This document shows, in pieces, positions 24,073 through 32,676 of a stretch of 64,000 bases of DNA (position 1 is the stretch's first letter; every line of letters begins with the position of its first letter). The position numbers and the translations under genes are program-made. Source of the DNA: JAWPMV01 sp038527215 (GTDB taxonomy: Bacteria > Bacteroidota > Bacteroidia > J057). The stretch lies in contig JBCBGC010000026.1 in assembly GCA_038527215.1 (NCBI GenBank), positions 1 to 64,000 on the forward strand. The letters are read 5' to 3'. The notes beneath the pieces were generated by a model. The model saw only the letters and a program-made list of their open reading frames with translations, had not been told where the DNA came from and searched no databases.

Positions 24073-24930
24073 ATGATAAGAACAATTTTTTTCCTGCTGT
24101 GCCTGGGTGGCTGGCTGAATACCCAAGGACTGCAAGCACAGCAGTCCATTTCTGTAGGCCTCACCTATGGTTGGGGGATTGGCCTGATTTCAGGCGTAGA
24201 GGAAAGTCCACCCAATCTATTAGAGATTAATAACTTTTTCGTAGCCCCCGCCGGCTTACAATTCCGGTGGGCGAAGAATGACCGCTGGGCCTTTCAGGCC
24301 AGAGGCCTGCTCTATCGGTCTTCCTTTCGCATCTGGCAATGGGGACCGGATCGCTTGCTTACGGGCTGGACAGATATCGAAAACCGTCAGGGCGGATTAG
24401 AGGTGAGTGCCCTGCGTCGTATACCCCTATCAAAAAAAGGGATTTTTCTGGCCTTAGAAGGGGGATTGTCGTTGCAAGCACATGAGATCGGGCGGGAGGG
24501 CTGCGCTACGGTTGCCACTGCACCTTCCGTAAACCCAGCCGATTCCCTTTTCCAAACCACCAAAGTCTATTTTCAGGGCCAACCCCTATTTCTTTCCGGG
24601 CATTTTCGCCTAAATCTGGAATATGATTTTCGGCTGCTACGGGCCCCTGTCACCATGGTGGCCAGCCTGAATGCTAACCATGCGCTCTTCCCTGCCTGGA
24701 GAGCAGAGACGGAAAGTTGGGAGGCCCTGCCCCTTGAGACAGCAGCTTTCCAACCCTTTCCAGATCGAAACCCGGGATTAGTTTTGTTTCAGCCGATCTG
24801 GACTTGCGAGACGGAAGTGATGGACACCCCTGATGCTACGACCAATACCTGGCAGAACAACGGACTTTCTTTCGGCCTGCAGCTTTCTTTGTTATTTAAC
24901 CTCACGCGTTTACCTCAGGGGGATGATTAG
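24073..24930 (+). CDS. Tandem exported protein family, copy 3
   Basis: A protein of 285 aa with signal peptide MIRTIFFLLCLGGWLNTQGLQAQ. The opening is SISVGLTYGWGIGLI, and the other blocks follow in the same order: EINNFFVAPAGLQFRWAKNDRWAFQARGLLYRSSF, GGLEVSALRRI, GLSLQAHEIGREGCATV, GHFRLNLEYDFRLLRAPVTMVASLNANHAL, TCETEVMDTPDAT, WQNNGLSFGLQLSLLFNLTR. The segment around TCETEVMD is nearly identical to copy 2, indicating recent duplication or gene conversion there. The gap to copy 2 is 48 bases. Confidence 0.8.
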   Translation: MIRTIFFLLCLGGWLNTQGLQAQQSISVGLTYGWGIGLISGVEESPPNLLEINNFFVAPAGLQFRWAKNDRWAFQARGLLYRSSFRIWQWGPDRLLTGWTDIENRQGGLEVSALRRIPLSKKGIFLALEGGLSLQAHEIGREGCATVATAPSVNPADSLFQTTKVYFQGQPLFLSGHFRLNLEYDFRLLRAPVTMVASLNANHALFPAWRAETESWEALPLETAAFQPFPDRNPGLVLFQPIWTCETEVMDTPDATTNTWQNNGLSFGLQLSLLFNLTRLPQGDD

Positions 24931-24962
24931 CTGATTTCCTGTACCACCCTAGCTCCTATCCC

Positions 24963-25799
24963 ATGAAAAAACTCCTTTTTTTATTCTGCTTTTGTAGCCT
25001 GCTAACCTTTTCTGAGGTACAAGCCCAACGCCCGATCTCTGTCGGACTTACTTCTGGCTGGGGTGCCGGCTGGCTTCATCTTGAGCCGGGTCCTGGGACA
25101 AGCAGTCTCAGAACAGAGCCTTTTCTGGTGATTCCTATTGGGGTACAGGCTCGCCTCCCCTTGCGCGGACCCTGGTCACTACATCTGGGAGCAACTTATT
25201 ATTCCTCCCGCTATGGGGTGAACCCGGGCCGCCTGTGGTTTGGAGACCTCCTCGTTCACATGGACAATTCCAGAGGCAGCCTTGAAGTGGGACTGGCGCG
25301 GCGAAAGCGCCTAAAGGCCAGCTCGTGGTTCTGGTCGGTTGAGGCCGGAATGGCCTTGCAAAGCCGGGCTCCGGGGAGTGGAGGCTGCATGGGTGGAGGT
25401 GTAGACGCAGATAGCCTGGACCGCTTTACGGTATTCCGGACCAAGGGTCTGGGGGAGCGTGTCAATCCAGCCTTACAACTGCGTCTAAGCCTGGAGCGCG
25501 AGGTGCAGTGGGGCAAAAGGCCGGTAAGCTTGGTGGCTGGCCTGTACCTGAACCAGGGGCTAGGCGCCTTTTGGGAGGGGCTGGCTCAAAGCAGGGAAGG
25601 GGAGGCCGTGGGGATAGAAATGCTGTTGCCCGTGGGTGCTTCGCGCCGAGTCGCGGCCTTCTCTCCCCCCTTATGGCATTGCCATGGGGAGGCGACCCGG
25701 GGGCTGGAACATACCGTAGCCTGGCGCGATTTTGGTAGTTCCGCGGGATTACATTTTGCCCTCCTTTTTCCGCTTAGATCTTCCAGTAAACACCCATAA
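24963..25799 (+). CDS. Tandem exported protein family, copy 4 (most divergent, GC-rich)
   Basis: A protein of 278 aa with signal peptide MKKLLFLFCFCSLLTFSEVQAQ. It keeps SVGLTSGWGAGWLHL, RTEPFLVIPIGVQARLPLRGPWSLHLGATYYSSRY, GSLEVGLARRKRLK, EREVQWGKRPVSLVAGLYLNQGL and WRDFGSSAGLHFALLFPLR, plus the two cysteines (GGCMGG and WHCHGE). It is the most diverged copy and richer in Gly, Arg and G+C than its neighbours in the central part (25300-25700). This may reflect relaxed selection or a different ligand. Confidence 0.78.
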   Translation: MKKLLFLFCFCSLLTFSEVQAQRPISVGLTSGWGAGWLHLEPGPGTSSLRTEPFLVIPIGVQARLPLRGPWSLHLGATYYSSRYGVNPGRLWFGDLLVHMDNSRGSLEVGLARRKRLKASSWFWSVEAGMALQSRAPGSGGCMGGGVDADSLDRFTVFRTKGLGERVNPALQLRLSLEREVQWGKRPVSLVAGLYLNQGLGAFWEGLAQSREGEAVGIEMLLPVGASRRVAAFSPPLWHCHGEATRGLEHTVAWRDFGSSAGLHFALLFPLRSSSKHP

Positions 25800-25877
25800 T
25801 GCTCTTTCCCTGCTGAAAAGCCTGCTCAGGCCTAGCCGAAATTCATCTATCTTAGTACACTCAATGTTCTTCCTCCC

Positions 25878-26714
25878 ATGAAAAAAATATGCCTTTCCCT
25901 TTTGCTTTGCCTGGCTTGTTTTTCTGTAACCGTACAAGCCCAGCATCCCATTTCCTTTGGTTTCACTTCCGGCTGGGGAGGCGGAACCATGTATACTGAC
26001 GAAATCCAGGCTTCAGGCACCATCTCTATAGACCCCTTTTGGGTCATCCCGATCGGCTTGCAGGCTCGCTATATGATCAACGATCGCTGGGCAGTTCAGG
26101 CGCGGGGCATGTTCTATTGGTCTTCTTATAATGTCCGGACCGTCTCCCCGGAAGGTTGGACCTCCATTCGCTTCTACGACAATCCTCATGGAGGCATCGA
26201 GTTTGGGGTCGTAAGAAGAGTACCCTTGCGCGGGGAACGCCTCTTTTTTTCCGTGGAAGCTGCCCTATCCTATCAAGCCAATGTCAACGCAGGGTCGGGT
26301 TGCGGCTCTTCTGCTAGTGGGGACTTTTCAGGGATGGATACCCTCTGGCAAGTCTCTCGTAACCAACGGGAGGGTGATCCTTTCTTTCCTTCGGGGCATC
26401 TGCGCCTCAATCTGGAACATGATTTTCTTTGGGGAAAAAGGCCCTTCAGTATCATTGCCGGGGTGTATGCCAGTCATAGCTTCGTGGGATACGGCAGGGG
26501 GTTTATGGAAAGCTGGAATGGGCTGGATATAGAGACTACCCCTTTTCAGGTTGGCGGCAATCCCAATCAACCGACGGCCGTTCGGCCTGTCTGGAACTGC
26601 AATACCCCAGCTAGCCGGCCAGCAGACGCTGCTCACTCCTGGACAGACTGGGGAGCTTCAGTAGGCCTACAGTTTTCTATTCTTTTCCACATGACCCGGA
26701 TCGAAGAAGAGTAA
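25878..26714 (+). CDS. Tandem exported protein family, copy 5
   Basis: A protein of 278 aa with signal peptide MKKICLSLLLCLACFSVTVQAQ. Family blocks: SFGFTSGWGGGTM, SIDPFWVIPIGLQARYMINDRWAVQARGMFYWSSYNV, GGIEFGVVRRVPLRGERLFFSVEAALSYQ, GHLRLNLEHDFLWGKRPFSIIAGVYASHSF, WTDWGASVGLQFSILFHMTR, with cysteines in SGCGSS and WNCNTP. It is closest to copy 2 in the first half (QARGMFYWSSYNVR against QARAMVYWSTFNVR). The gap to copy 4 is the largest (78 bases) and holds TATCTTAG, a weak -7 match, so it may have its own promoter. Confidence 0.8.
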   Translation: MKKICLSLLLCLACFSVTVQAQHPISFGFTSGWGGGTMYTDEIQASGTISIDPFWVIPIGLQARYMINDRWAVQARGMFYWSSYNVRTVSPEGWTSIRFYDNPHGGIEFGVVRRVPLRGERLFFSVEAALSYQANVNAGSGCGSSASGDFSGMDTLWQVSRNQREGDPFFPSGHLRLNLEHDFLWGKRPFSIIAGVYASHSFVGYGRGFMESWNGLDIETTPFQVGGNPNQPTAVRPVWNCNTPASRPADAAHSWTDWGASVGLQFSILFHMTRIEEE

Positions 26715-26826
26715 GGCTGGTTCATGACCGGCATTCTCTGATTCAGGCGGACAAAAAACGGGTTCATCTCCTTTCAGTATTCAAAACTGGCTCAGTAGGC
26801 CTACCTTGAGGTCAATCAATGATCTC

Positions 26827-26991
26827 ATGCAGAAAAAAGTCACATACGGAATGATCCTCTCAGCCTCTTGCCTGATCCTGGGCTTTACCCTTTGGGGGCT
26901 ACTGGGGTCCGTTTTTTCCGGGACTGAGCTTCTGCCGGCGGAAGAACTGACCGCCCAGGCCTCCTGGCTGAAAGAGTGGATTCCCTCCTAA
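26827..26991 (+). CDS. Possible small membrane protein
   Basis: A 54-codon frame from ATG 26827 encodes a peptide with one strong hydrophobic helix (TYGMILSASCLILGFTLWGLLGSVF) and a short polar tail. The stop overlaps the end of the convergent plug-protein gene by 4 bases. The basic MQKK start and the hydrophobic segment suggest a real small membrane protein, but no homologue is known to me and the frame could be chance. Confidence 0.3.
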   Translation: MQKKVTYGMILSASCLILGFTLWGLLGSVFSGTELLPAEELTAQASWLKEWIPS

Positions 26992-28337
26992 TCGAAATAG
27001 TTAAACGGCTGATAGCCAATCAGCTGATGGGTTCGATCCGTGGGCCCTTTGAAATACACCAATACGGTATAAAAATTCTCATTGTCGAGACGCTGCCCTT
27101 CGAGCGATTGCTCGTCCACGGGCAGAGAGCCCGGACGTTTGATCACGTAGGCGTAATCATAAATCCCCTGCTTGAGGCTAACGTCCGCTTCGTAGCGCTC
27201 CAGTTCAGGTCGGTAGCTCAGCTTATACTCAGGCTGGCATTGCCAGTCGGTGAAGCGTCCAAAGAGGTACACCTCGGCATTGGGGTAGGGCTCTGAGGCC
27301 TGGAGGGTAAAAATATTACTGAGGTAATCTGCTTGATAATCTTCGTTGGGCCATTCCTGAACCCCTACGATAAAGCTACCGTTTCGATCCATGATAGCGG
27401 AAAAGGTATTGTTCAGGCGGGCCTTATCCGGATAGAGAAAAACCGTGTAGTTGCTTTCGTTTTCTTCCACTTCCTGCATTCCAATGGAATGAAATCGCGT
27501 ACTGCGAATATCCAATATTCTGAACTCATTGCCTCCGTTGAAAGCCGTATTGAGGTTGATGAGGTACTCTAATTTGTTGTCCCGGAAAAAGCGGGCTTGC
27601 TGCAGATGCATGGCATTATCCCAGCGGAAATTCTGGAGCAGCATCACCTTGAGGTCCCGGGCAGGATTAAAAACATTCAACCCACTGGTATTGACCTGGA
27701 AGCCGAGCTCAGAAAGACGAAGTCGTTCGACTCTTTTTTGCAACTGATAGGTAGAAGTAATGGGCTGGCGCGGATTGGCCACGATAAATCTCCTGGTTAG
27801 GACTACCTGGTTGGGGTTATTGTTCCTGTAGACCTTTAAGAGGTAATTCCCACTCATTTTGAAGCGCTCATTCTCCTGAGGAAAAGCATAACGGTAGTGA
27901 ACGTAGTCTACTTTGGTGAATTCTGACCGTTCCCATTCCGTAATGCGATCCTGCACAAAGCCTTCATAGAACTCTATGGGCAATACATAGGTCTGACGCC
28001 AGTCGGCATCGCAATTGATAATGTCTACCGTAAAATCCGTTTCCCGCAAGTCCTGGCTGATCCATTCATCGAACTCCAACACCAGCTGACTGCTGCCATT
28101 TAATTTCAGGACCGGGTAAGACCCTTCGAAGGGATTCCGGTAAAATTGGACGGTCTTGATATTGCTATCATAGACCAGATCTTCGGTAAGCCATTGGGAA
28201 GGGGCATTGGCAGAGCCGGATTCCCCCAGTACCTCCGTGCTTTTGGGGCAACCCAGGCTCAGACAGGCGAGGCATAAAAGAAGAAGCCTGGAAAGATAGC
28301 CAGGGCGCTGTTTTTTTTTCTGGGACAAAAACTCCAT
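26988..28337 (-). CDS. T9SS plug-type lipoprotein (DUF5103)
   Basis: A protein of 449 aa from the ATG at 28337. The N-terminus gives a lipoprotein signal with lipobox LSLGC, Cys at residue 30. A second ATG at 28346 would add three residues. The body matches the Bacteroidota DUF5103 family: WLTEDLVYDSNIKTVQFYRNPFEGSYPVLKLNGSSQLVLEFDEW, INCDADWRQTYVLPIEFYEGF, HYRYAFPQENERFKMSGNYLLKVYRNN, and the terminal LDNENFYTVLVYFKGPTDRTHQLIGY. The F. johnsoniae member, Plug, closes the SprA translocation pore of the type IX secretion system at the outer membrane. This one therefore probably belongs to the T9SS. It has its own -7 element upstream. Confidence 0.85.
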   Translation of the reverse strand: MEFLSQKKKQRPGYLSRLLLLCLACLSLGCPKSTEVLGESGSANAPSQWLTEDLVYDSNIKTVQFYRNPFEGSYPVLKLNGSSQLVLEFDEWISQDLRETDFTVDIINCDADWRQTYVLPIEFYEGFVQDRITEWERSEFTKVDYVHYRYAFPQENERFKMSGNYLLKVYRNNNPNQVVLTRRFIVANPRQPITSTYQLQKRVERLRLSELGFQVNTSGLNVFNPARDLKVMLLQNFRWDNAMHLQQARFFRDNKLEYLINLNTAFNGGNEFRILDIRSTRFHSIGMQEVEENESNYTVFLYPDKARLNNTFSAIMDRNGSFIVGVQEWPNEDYQADYLSNIFTLQASEPYPNAEVYLFGRFTDWQCQPEYKLSYRPELERYEADVSLKQGIYDYAYVIKRPGSLPVDEQSLEGQRLDNENFYTVLVYFKGPTDRTHQLIGYQPFNYFD

Positions 28338-28379
28338 AAGGTGCATGCAATAAGGGTGGAAAGAACAGCTTTTGCCCTT

Positions 28380-28387
28380 CAAACCTA
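28380..28387 (-). promoter_or_regulatory. Bacteroidota -7 element for the plug-protein gene
   Basis: On the minus strand TAGGTTTG is an exact TAnnTTTG match about 42 bases before the preferred start codon at 28337. No good -33 TTG precedes it. Confidence 0.45.
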
Positions 28388-28439
28388 CAAGAAAAATGCG
28401 AAATCCATGGGGGGAAAATGAGGTGCCCTTACATACGCG

Positions 28440-29951
28440 CTATTTGGTACCGGAAATCTGCTTCACTTCAAATAAAGCATGCTGGGGCAAAACCCGGAGG
28501 TGGGGGACTTCCAGTCCTTTAAGGTTCAATTCCTGCCACTCGGTGTTGACCGGGAGTCGGGATTTTCGTCCGTCAATCTCCACTTCTACCTCCAGGTTAA
28601 AATCCGGTTCAGCCGCATCCCATTTGTAATAAAGCTGGGTTTTCTTGCCTCGATCGGTTTTGCGGAATACAAAAGTGGGGAGCCCATTATGCTGTAAATA
28701 CTCTTTCATAATGGGGGCAAAACGACCATTGAGTTCCCGGTCTACATAAGACCAGATATCCCTTTCTCTCACCTTTCGCTGATTGAAGGCACCCTGAATC
28801 CCGGAAAGGAAAGCAAGCCAGGCCCTTTCGTTTTGGGCTTGATGTCGCAGGGTATTCAACAGCCAGGCGCCTCGGTAGTTTGGAATATCTCGTCGTAATT
28901 GCAGAAACTCCCAGGCTTTTTGCCGATCGAGGGTATATTCCAAATAGAGCGCTTGCGCATAGGTAGCCAAGGCCTGGGCAAACCAGGGATTTGCTTCCTC
29001 CGACTTGATGACCCGTTGGAACCAGCTAAGGGCTACTTCATAGATGAGACCCGGATCAACCTCCGGGATAGGCCAGGAAGTCGGCCCGGAAATATTTTCG
29101 TAAGCTTTTTCGACTAGTTGGTAGCCCTCGTCCCAGAAGGGATATTCTCCAAAGTAGTTTTCCAGACAGCCCATGATCTGCTTGATCTGCAGGGCTCTGG
29201 AACGAATGTTTTGATCGTTCTGGCCTTCACTGATGACCGTGATTTCGTGGTAATCCGTCTTGTTTTTGTACACCTCGGTAGAACGGGAAAAATCGCCGGC
29301 ATAAAAAGTCAGCGCTTCTGGATGGGAGGGATGATCTATCGCAAAATTCCAGCGGCGAAAAGGGCCTGCCAGATTTTCTGTCCGGATAAAATCCCCGTTG
29401 GTGATCACACCTTTATCTTCAGGCAGAATGAGGGAGAATTGCATGCTGTCTGCCAGGTCGCCTGGATGGCTATGCTGGGGCCACCAAACCATGGGCTCTC
29501 CTCCTTGCTGCACATAGACCCTGGATCGAGGGTCGTCAGGTACCCCTTCCCAGGTAAATCCTGATTCGCCCAGGTTGCGGGCCTGAGGAGGTTTGCCAGC
29601 AAAAAGGACAAAGACTCTGCCGCTGTTTCCGGGCTTCAGCACCCTGGGGAATTCCAACATGACCTTATCCCCTTGCCTGCGAAAGCGCAGCGTTTTTCGC
29701 TGAAAGGAGGCCCGAACCACTTCTAAATCCGGGTGAAGGCTCAGTTCCATGCCCTGCATCGGTTGTACAGCCTGGAAGTCAATGCGGCTGGTCCCGGCGA
29801 TGCGTTGGTTCTTTTCGTGTAGCTTGATTTCCAGTCCGTAAAAGGCTACATCAAACGGTTGGGCTTTGAGGGGGAAAACCAGGCATAAGAACCCTATTAG
29901 CCAGATTCCAGAGCTGGCTTTTTTCCTTCCATCACACATCAACTTTCTCAT
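28440..29951 (-). CDS. M1 aminopeptidase homologue with lost zinc site (pseudopeptidase)
   Basis: A protein of 503 aa with a signal peptide ending at PLKAQ. Residues 32-225 form the M1 N-terminal beta domain (FYGLEIKLHEKNQRIAGTSRIDFQA) and residues 230-400 align with the thermolysin-like catalytic domain. The zinc motif HExxHxW is YEVALSW (304-310), so both histidines are replaced, and the third ligand in W..EGFATY is changed to WFAQALATY (323-331). The substrate-binding GxMEN region is KAYENISGP. All zinc ligands are therefore absent, and it should not act as an M1 peptidase. It starts 10 bases after the T9SS type B gene, so the two form an operon. The role may be binding or scaffolding. Confidence 0.8.
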   Translation of the reverse strand: MRKLMCDGRKKASSGIWLIGFLCLVFPLKAQPFDVAFYGLEIKLHEKNQRIAGTSRIDFQAVQPMQGMELSLHPDLEVVRASFQRKTLRFRRQGDKVMLEFPRVLKPGNSGRVFVLFAGKPPQARNLGESGFTWEGVPDDPRSRVYVQQGGEPMVWWPQHSHPGDLADSMQFSLILPEDKGVITNGDFIRTENLAGPFRRWNFAIDHPSHPEALTFYAGDFSRSTEVYKNKTDYHEITVISEGQNDQNIRSRALQIKQIMGCLENYFGEYPFWDEGYQLVEKAYENISGPTSWPIPEVDPGLIYEVALSWFQRVIKSEEANPWFAQALATYAQALYLEYTLDRQKAWEFLQLRRDIPNYRGAWLLNTLRHQAQNERAWLAFLSGIQGAFNQRKVRERDIWSYVDRELNGRFAPIMKEYLQHNGLPTFVFRKTDRGKKTQLYYKWDAAEPDFNLEVEVEIDGRKSRLPVNTEWQELNLKGLEVPHLRVLPQHALFEVKQISGTK

Positions 29952-29961
29952 AGAATTCTGC

Positions 29962-31845
29962 TTAGCGCTTGAGGGTTATCAGCCCTTCTTTTTCCTGGGT
30001 ATGGCAATTACTGATCCGGGCAAAAAGCGTGTAGCTGTACTGACCGGAGGGGAGGTTTTTTCCTTTATGGTTGGTCCCGGTCCAGCGATCCTCCAGAGAC
30101 TTCAGGGTATGGACCAGTTCCCCATTTTTATCATAAATGTTGAATTCCAATTCTTCGACCCCCGGACCGTGCAGACGAAAAGCATCATTGATGCCGTCGT
30201 TGTTGGGGGTAAAGGTTTCTGGAATCCATAACTCTCCATCTTCCGCAATGGTAATGAGCAAGGTATCGGTGGCAGGACAGGGATTCCCGGCTTCCTGAGT
30301 AGTGAGGATTACCTGGTATTGACCCGGTTGATGATAGGTATGTTCGGGGGAGGATTCGGTGGCACTTTGACCATCGCCAAAATCCCAATGAAAAGCCTCG
30401 GCATCTTCGGTGTGGTTGACAAACTTGAATTGAGCCGCTTCCAGGCATATTGGTTGGTCCGCTTCGGGGAAGCTTTTGAACATGGCTCGGGCCGTCGCTC
30501 TGCTGGCGATGTGAATGGTCATACTGTCCCGACAACCCCGGGCATCTTCTACCGACAACGGATAGTCTCCGGCGGAAAGCCCATCCAGTCCGATGCCATC
30601 ATATCCGTCTCGGGTATGCCACTGATACGAAAAACTTCCTGTCCCTCCTTCAGCCTTCACTACAGCCAATCCATTATCCAATCCGCAGGAAGCATCTTCC
30701 TGACGAATGAGCTGTAATTCGAGCTTGTCAGGCCCGCCCAGGACGATGGTTTCCGTATGTTGACATCCCGCTGCGTCGGTCACCTGAATATCGTGCGGGC
30801 CAGCCTTGAGATGTTCTGCTTTGGGTTGATCCTGCCCATCAGGCCAGGCGTAGGTATAAGGGGCTTTGCCGCCCTCAATCTGGATACTGATGGTGCCATC
30901 TGCCGTGTAGGAACAGGTCGGGGAAATGATGAGGTCGGGTTTGATCACTGGCCGGGCAAAAGCTACTTTCCAGGTACCCGCCGAACAGCTGCCAGCCTGG
31001 TAAACCCGTACCTGGCCACTATCCAGCCCCTCTTCCCATTTAATCTGCAGTTCCGCCTGATTTCTCGGACCAGCAATTCTTCCTCCTTCGACTTCCCAGT
31101 AGTAGGGCCATTCTTCCTGTCCCGCAACACTGAACTGGAAGGCCGGGCCCGCACAAACGGAAGCCGGACCACTTATGGGAAGCTCATTTCGGGCTTCTAT
31201 CTGTAGATGTAGGGTGTCCTTACTCATACAGCCCTCCGGGCTGCGTGCCAACAATTCATACTTATGGGAACCTTCTGCTAAATCCGAAATATTCAATTTG
31301 GTACGTAACTGAAGCGGGTTATCCAGGCCTCGGGATGGTCTCCATACATAGCTGAAGCCAGACTTGGGAAACATTCCACTACCCGGGAAAAAAGCTTCGG
31401 GATCCTTAGGGCATAAGGTAACCGAATCCCTTACAGAAAGGGCATGCCGCCGACCCACCCGGACCAGCACCGTGGTATCCAGTTGCATGCCGGCGGCATC
31501 TGTGAGGCGGACCTGATAAAGGGTCGTTTCATCCGGAGAGGCGATCGGATCGGGGCAGTTTCGACAACTTAATCCGAGGGAGGGGCTCCAACTCACATTG
31601 ACCGCTTCACTGTCCAACATGCCGACCTCCAGCCGTACCGAATCACCGGGACAAATCAGACTGGAATCGTTTCGAATGTAGATAGATTCGGAGGGAGTTG
31701 TTGATTTGCGAAAAATTTCGAGCGCAATAGGCGTGGCGTTCGCTGCCGTGGACTGCGAAAAAAGAAAGGTAAGAATAAAAAGAGGAAGCAGGCTAAGTAA
31801 AAAAAGAGGACGTTTGCTAATGATCTGATTTACAGCATATAGCAT
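29962..31845 (-). CDS. Secreted PKD-repeat protein with T9SS type B (CHU_C) C-terminal domain
   Basis: A protein of 627 aa with an N-terminal signal peptide. The middle holds adhesin-like repeats: PGDSVRLEVGM...VSWSPSLGLSCRNCPDPIASPDETTLYQVRLTDAAG, SprB-like repeats (CSYTADGTISIQIEGGKAPYTYAWPDG.....HDIQVTDAAGCQ and a second copy), and one PKD domain (FHWDFGDGQSATESSPEHTYHQPGQYQVILT). The C-terminus IPETFTPNNDGINDAFRLHGPGVEELEFNIYDKNGELV...GQYSYTLFA is the type B sorting domain seen on gliding or adhesin proteins. It is probably exported by the T9SS and surface-attached. It precedes the M1 pseudopeptidase gene by 10 bases. Confidence 0.9.
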   Translation of the reverse strand: MLYAVNQIISKRPLFLLSLLPLFILTFLFSQSTAANATPIALEIFRKSTTPSESIYIRNDSSLICPGDSVRLEVGMLDSEAVNVSWSPSLGLSCRNCPDPIASPDETTLYQVRLTDAAGMQLDTTVLVRVGRRHALSVRDSVTLCPKDPEAFFPGSGMFPKSGFSYVWRPSRGLDNPLQLRTKLNISDLAEGSHKYELLARSPEGCMSKDTLHLQIEARNELPISGPASVCAGPAFQFSVAGQEEWPYYWEVEGGRIAGPRNQAELQIKWEEGLDSGQVRVYQAGSCSAGTWKVAFARPVIKPDLIISPTCSYTADGTISIQIEGGKAPYTYAWPDGQDQPKAEHLKAGPHDIQVTDAAGCQHTETIVLGGPDKLELQLIRQEDASCGLDNGLAVVKAEGGTGSFSYQWHTRDGYDGIGLDGLSAGDYPLSVEDARGCRDSMTIHIASRATARAMFKSFPEADQPICLEAAQFKFVNHTEDAEAFHWDFGDGQSATESSPEHTYHQPGQYQVILTTQEAGNPCPATDTLLITIAEDGELWIPETFTPNNDGINDAFRLHGPGVEELEFNIYDKNGELVHTLKSLEDRWTGTNHKGKNLPSGQYSYTLFARISNCHTQEKEGLITLKR

Positions 31846-32079
31846 AGTTCACGGCATTGGGTATAAGCTATTTTAAGCGGGGGTGAAGATCAAATGATAG
31901 GGTGTAAATTTCTACAAACTAGGCAGGATTTGCAAAAAAAATAGGTAGGAGAAAGGCGCATAAATTGTTTATACGGTTGTATAAAAAAAGAAAAAGAATA
32001 TTTCATGCTTATGAAATTTAGAAAAAAGCTTATATTGAGAGCGTTGCTTTGCCTCTTGTAATCCTTTATCGAGAACTTG

Positions 32080-32520
32080 ATGAAAATCACTTGCTCATCA
32101 CTCATTTTCGTCCTGCTGTTTGGCGTAGCACTGGCCCAGTCGCAGACCCGAGGCCAAGTCATACCGCCCGAATCTGTCAAAATTTCTTTTGACAAGCATT
32201 TCCCTCAGGCCATTAAAATGAACTGGAAAGTCTGGACCCGCGGTTATGCGGTGGATTTTCTCGTCAAAGATTTTAAGATGGAAGCGGTCTTCTCCTCTTC
32301 GGGTGTTTGGCAGTTTACGGATGTAACGCTGCCACCTGAGCATGTGCCTGCCTCGGTCAAGGAGCACGTGGCCCGTCAGTACCAGGGTGCCCAGGTGATC
32401 TCACGCGGCTACCATGATGCCGATAGGGGAAGTTACTATATCATCAAAGTCCGCTATCGCGGAGGACTTCAGAAATTGCTGTACGATGACAATGGTAAAT
32501 TCCTCCGGGCTCAGCGATAA
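32080..32520 (+). CDS. Exported PepSY-like (DUF2874) protein
   Basis: A protein of 146 aa with a signal peptide (MKITCSSLIFVLLFGVALAQ). The remainder has two halves of the PepSY-like pattern: PPESVKISFDKHFPQAIKMNWKVWTRGYAVDFLVKDFKMEAVFSSSGVWQFTDV and LPPEHVPASVKEHVARQYQGAQVISRGYHDADRGSYYIIKVRYRGGLQKLLYDDNGKFL. Such small periplasmic proteins are common in Bacteroidota; a role in inhibiting proteases or binding peptides is only suggested by the fold. The ATG at 32080 is preceded by a TTG codon in frame. A terminator follows before aroK. Confidence 0.82.
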   Translation: MKITCSSLIFVLLFGVALAQSQTRGQVIPPESVKISFDKHFPQAIKMNWKVWTRGYAVDFLVKDFKMEAVFSSSGVWQFTDVTLPPEHVPASVKEHVARQYQGAQVISRGYHDADRGSYYIIKVRYRGGLQKLLYDDNGKFLRAQR

Positions 32521-32585
32521 TGAAAAATTGCCTACCCTAACATAATTAGTTCTTCATCCCCCTTATTTGAAGAGCTTGCTTTTTG

Positions 32586-32632
32586 ACCCCATGTCCCGTT
32601 TTTGATAAGCGAGGCCATGGGGTATTTTCTTT
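32586..32632 (+). terminator. Terminator after the PepSY-like gene
   Basis: ACCCCATG (32586-32593) and CATGGGGT (32616-32623) form an 8-bp stem around a 22-base loop, followed by ATTTTCTTTT. Confidence 0.6.
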
Positions 32633-32676
32633 TGGGGCAGGTTGTGAATCCCAAAGCTTTGTCCCAATTTTAGGCC

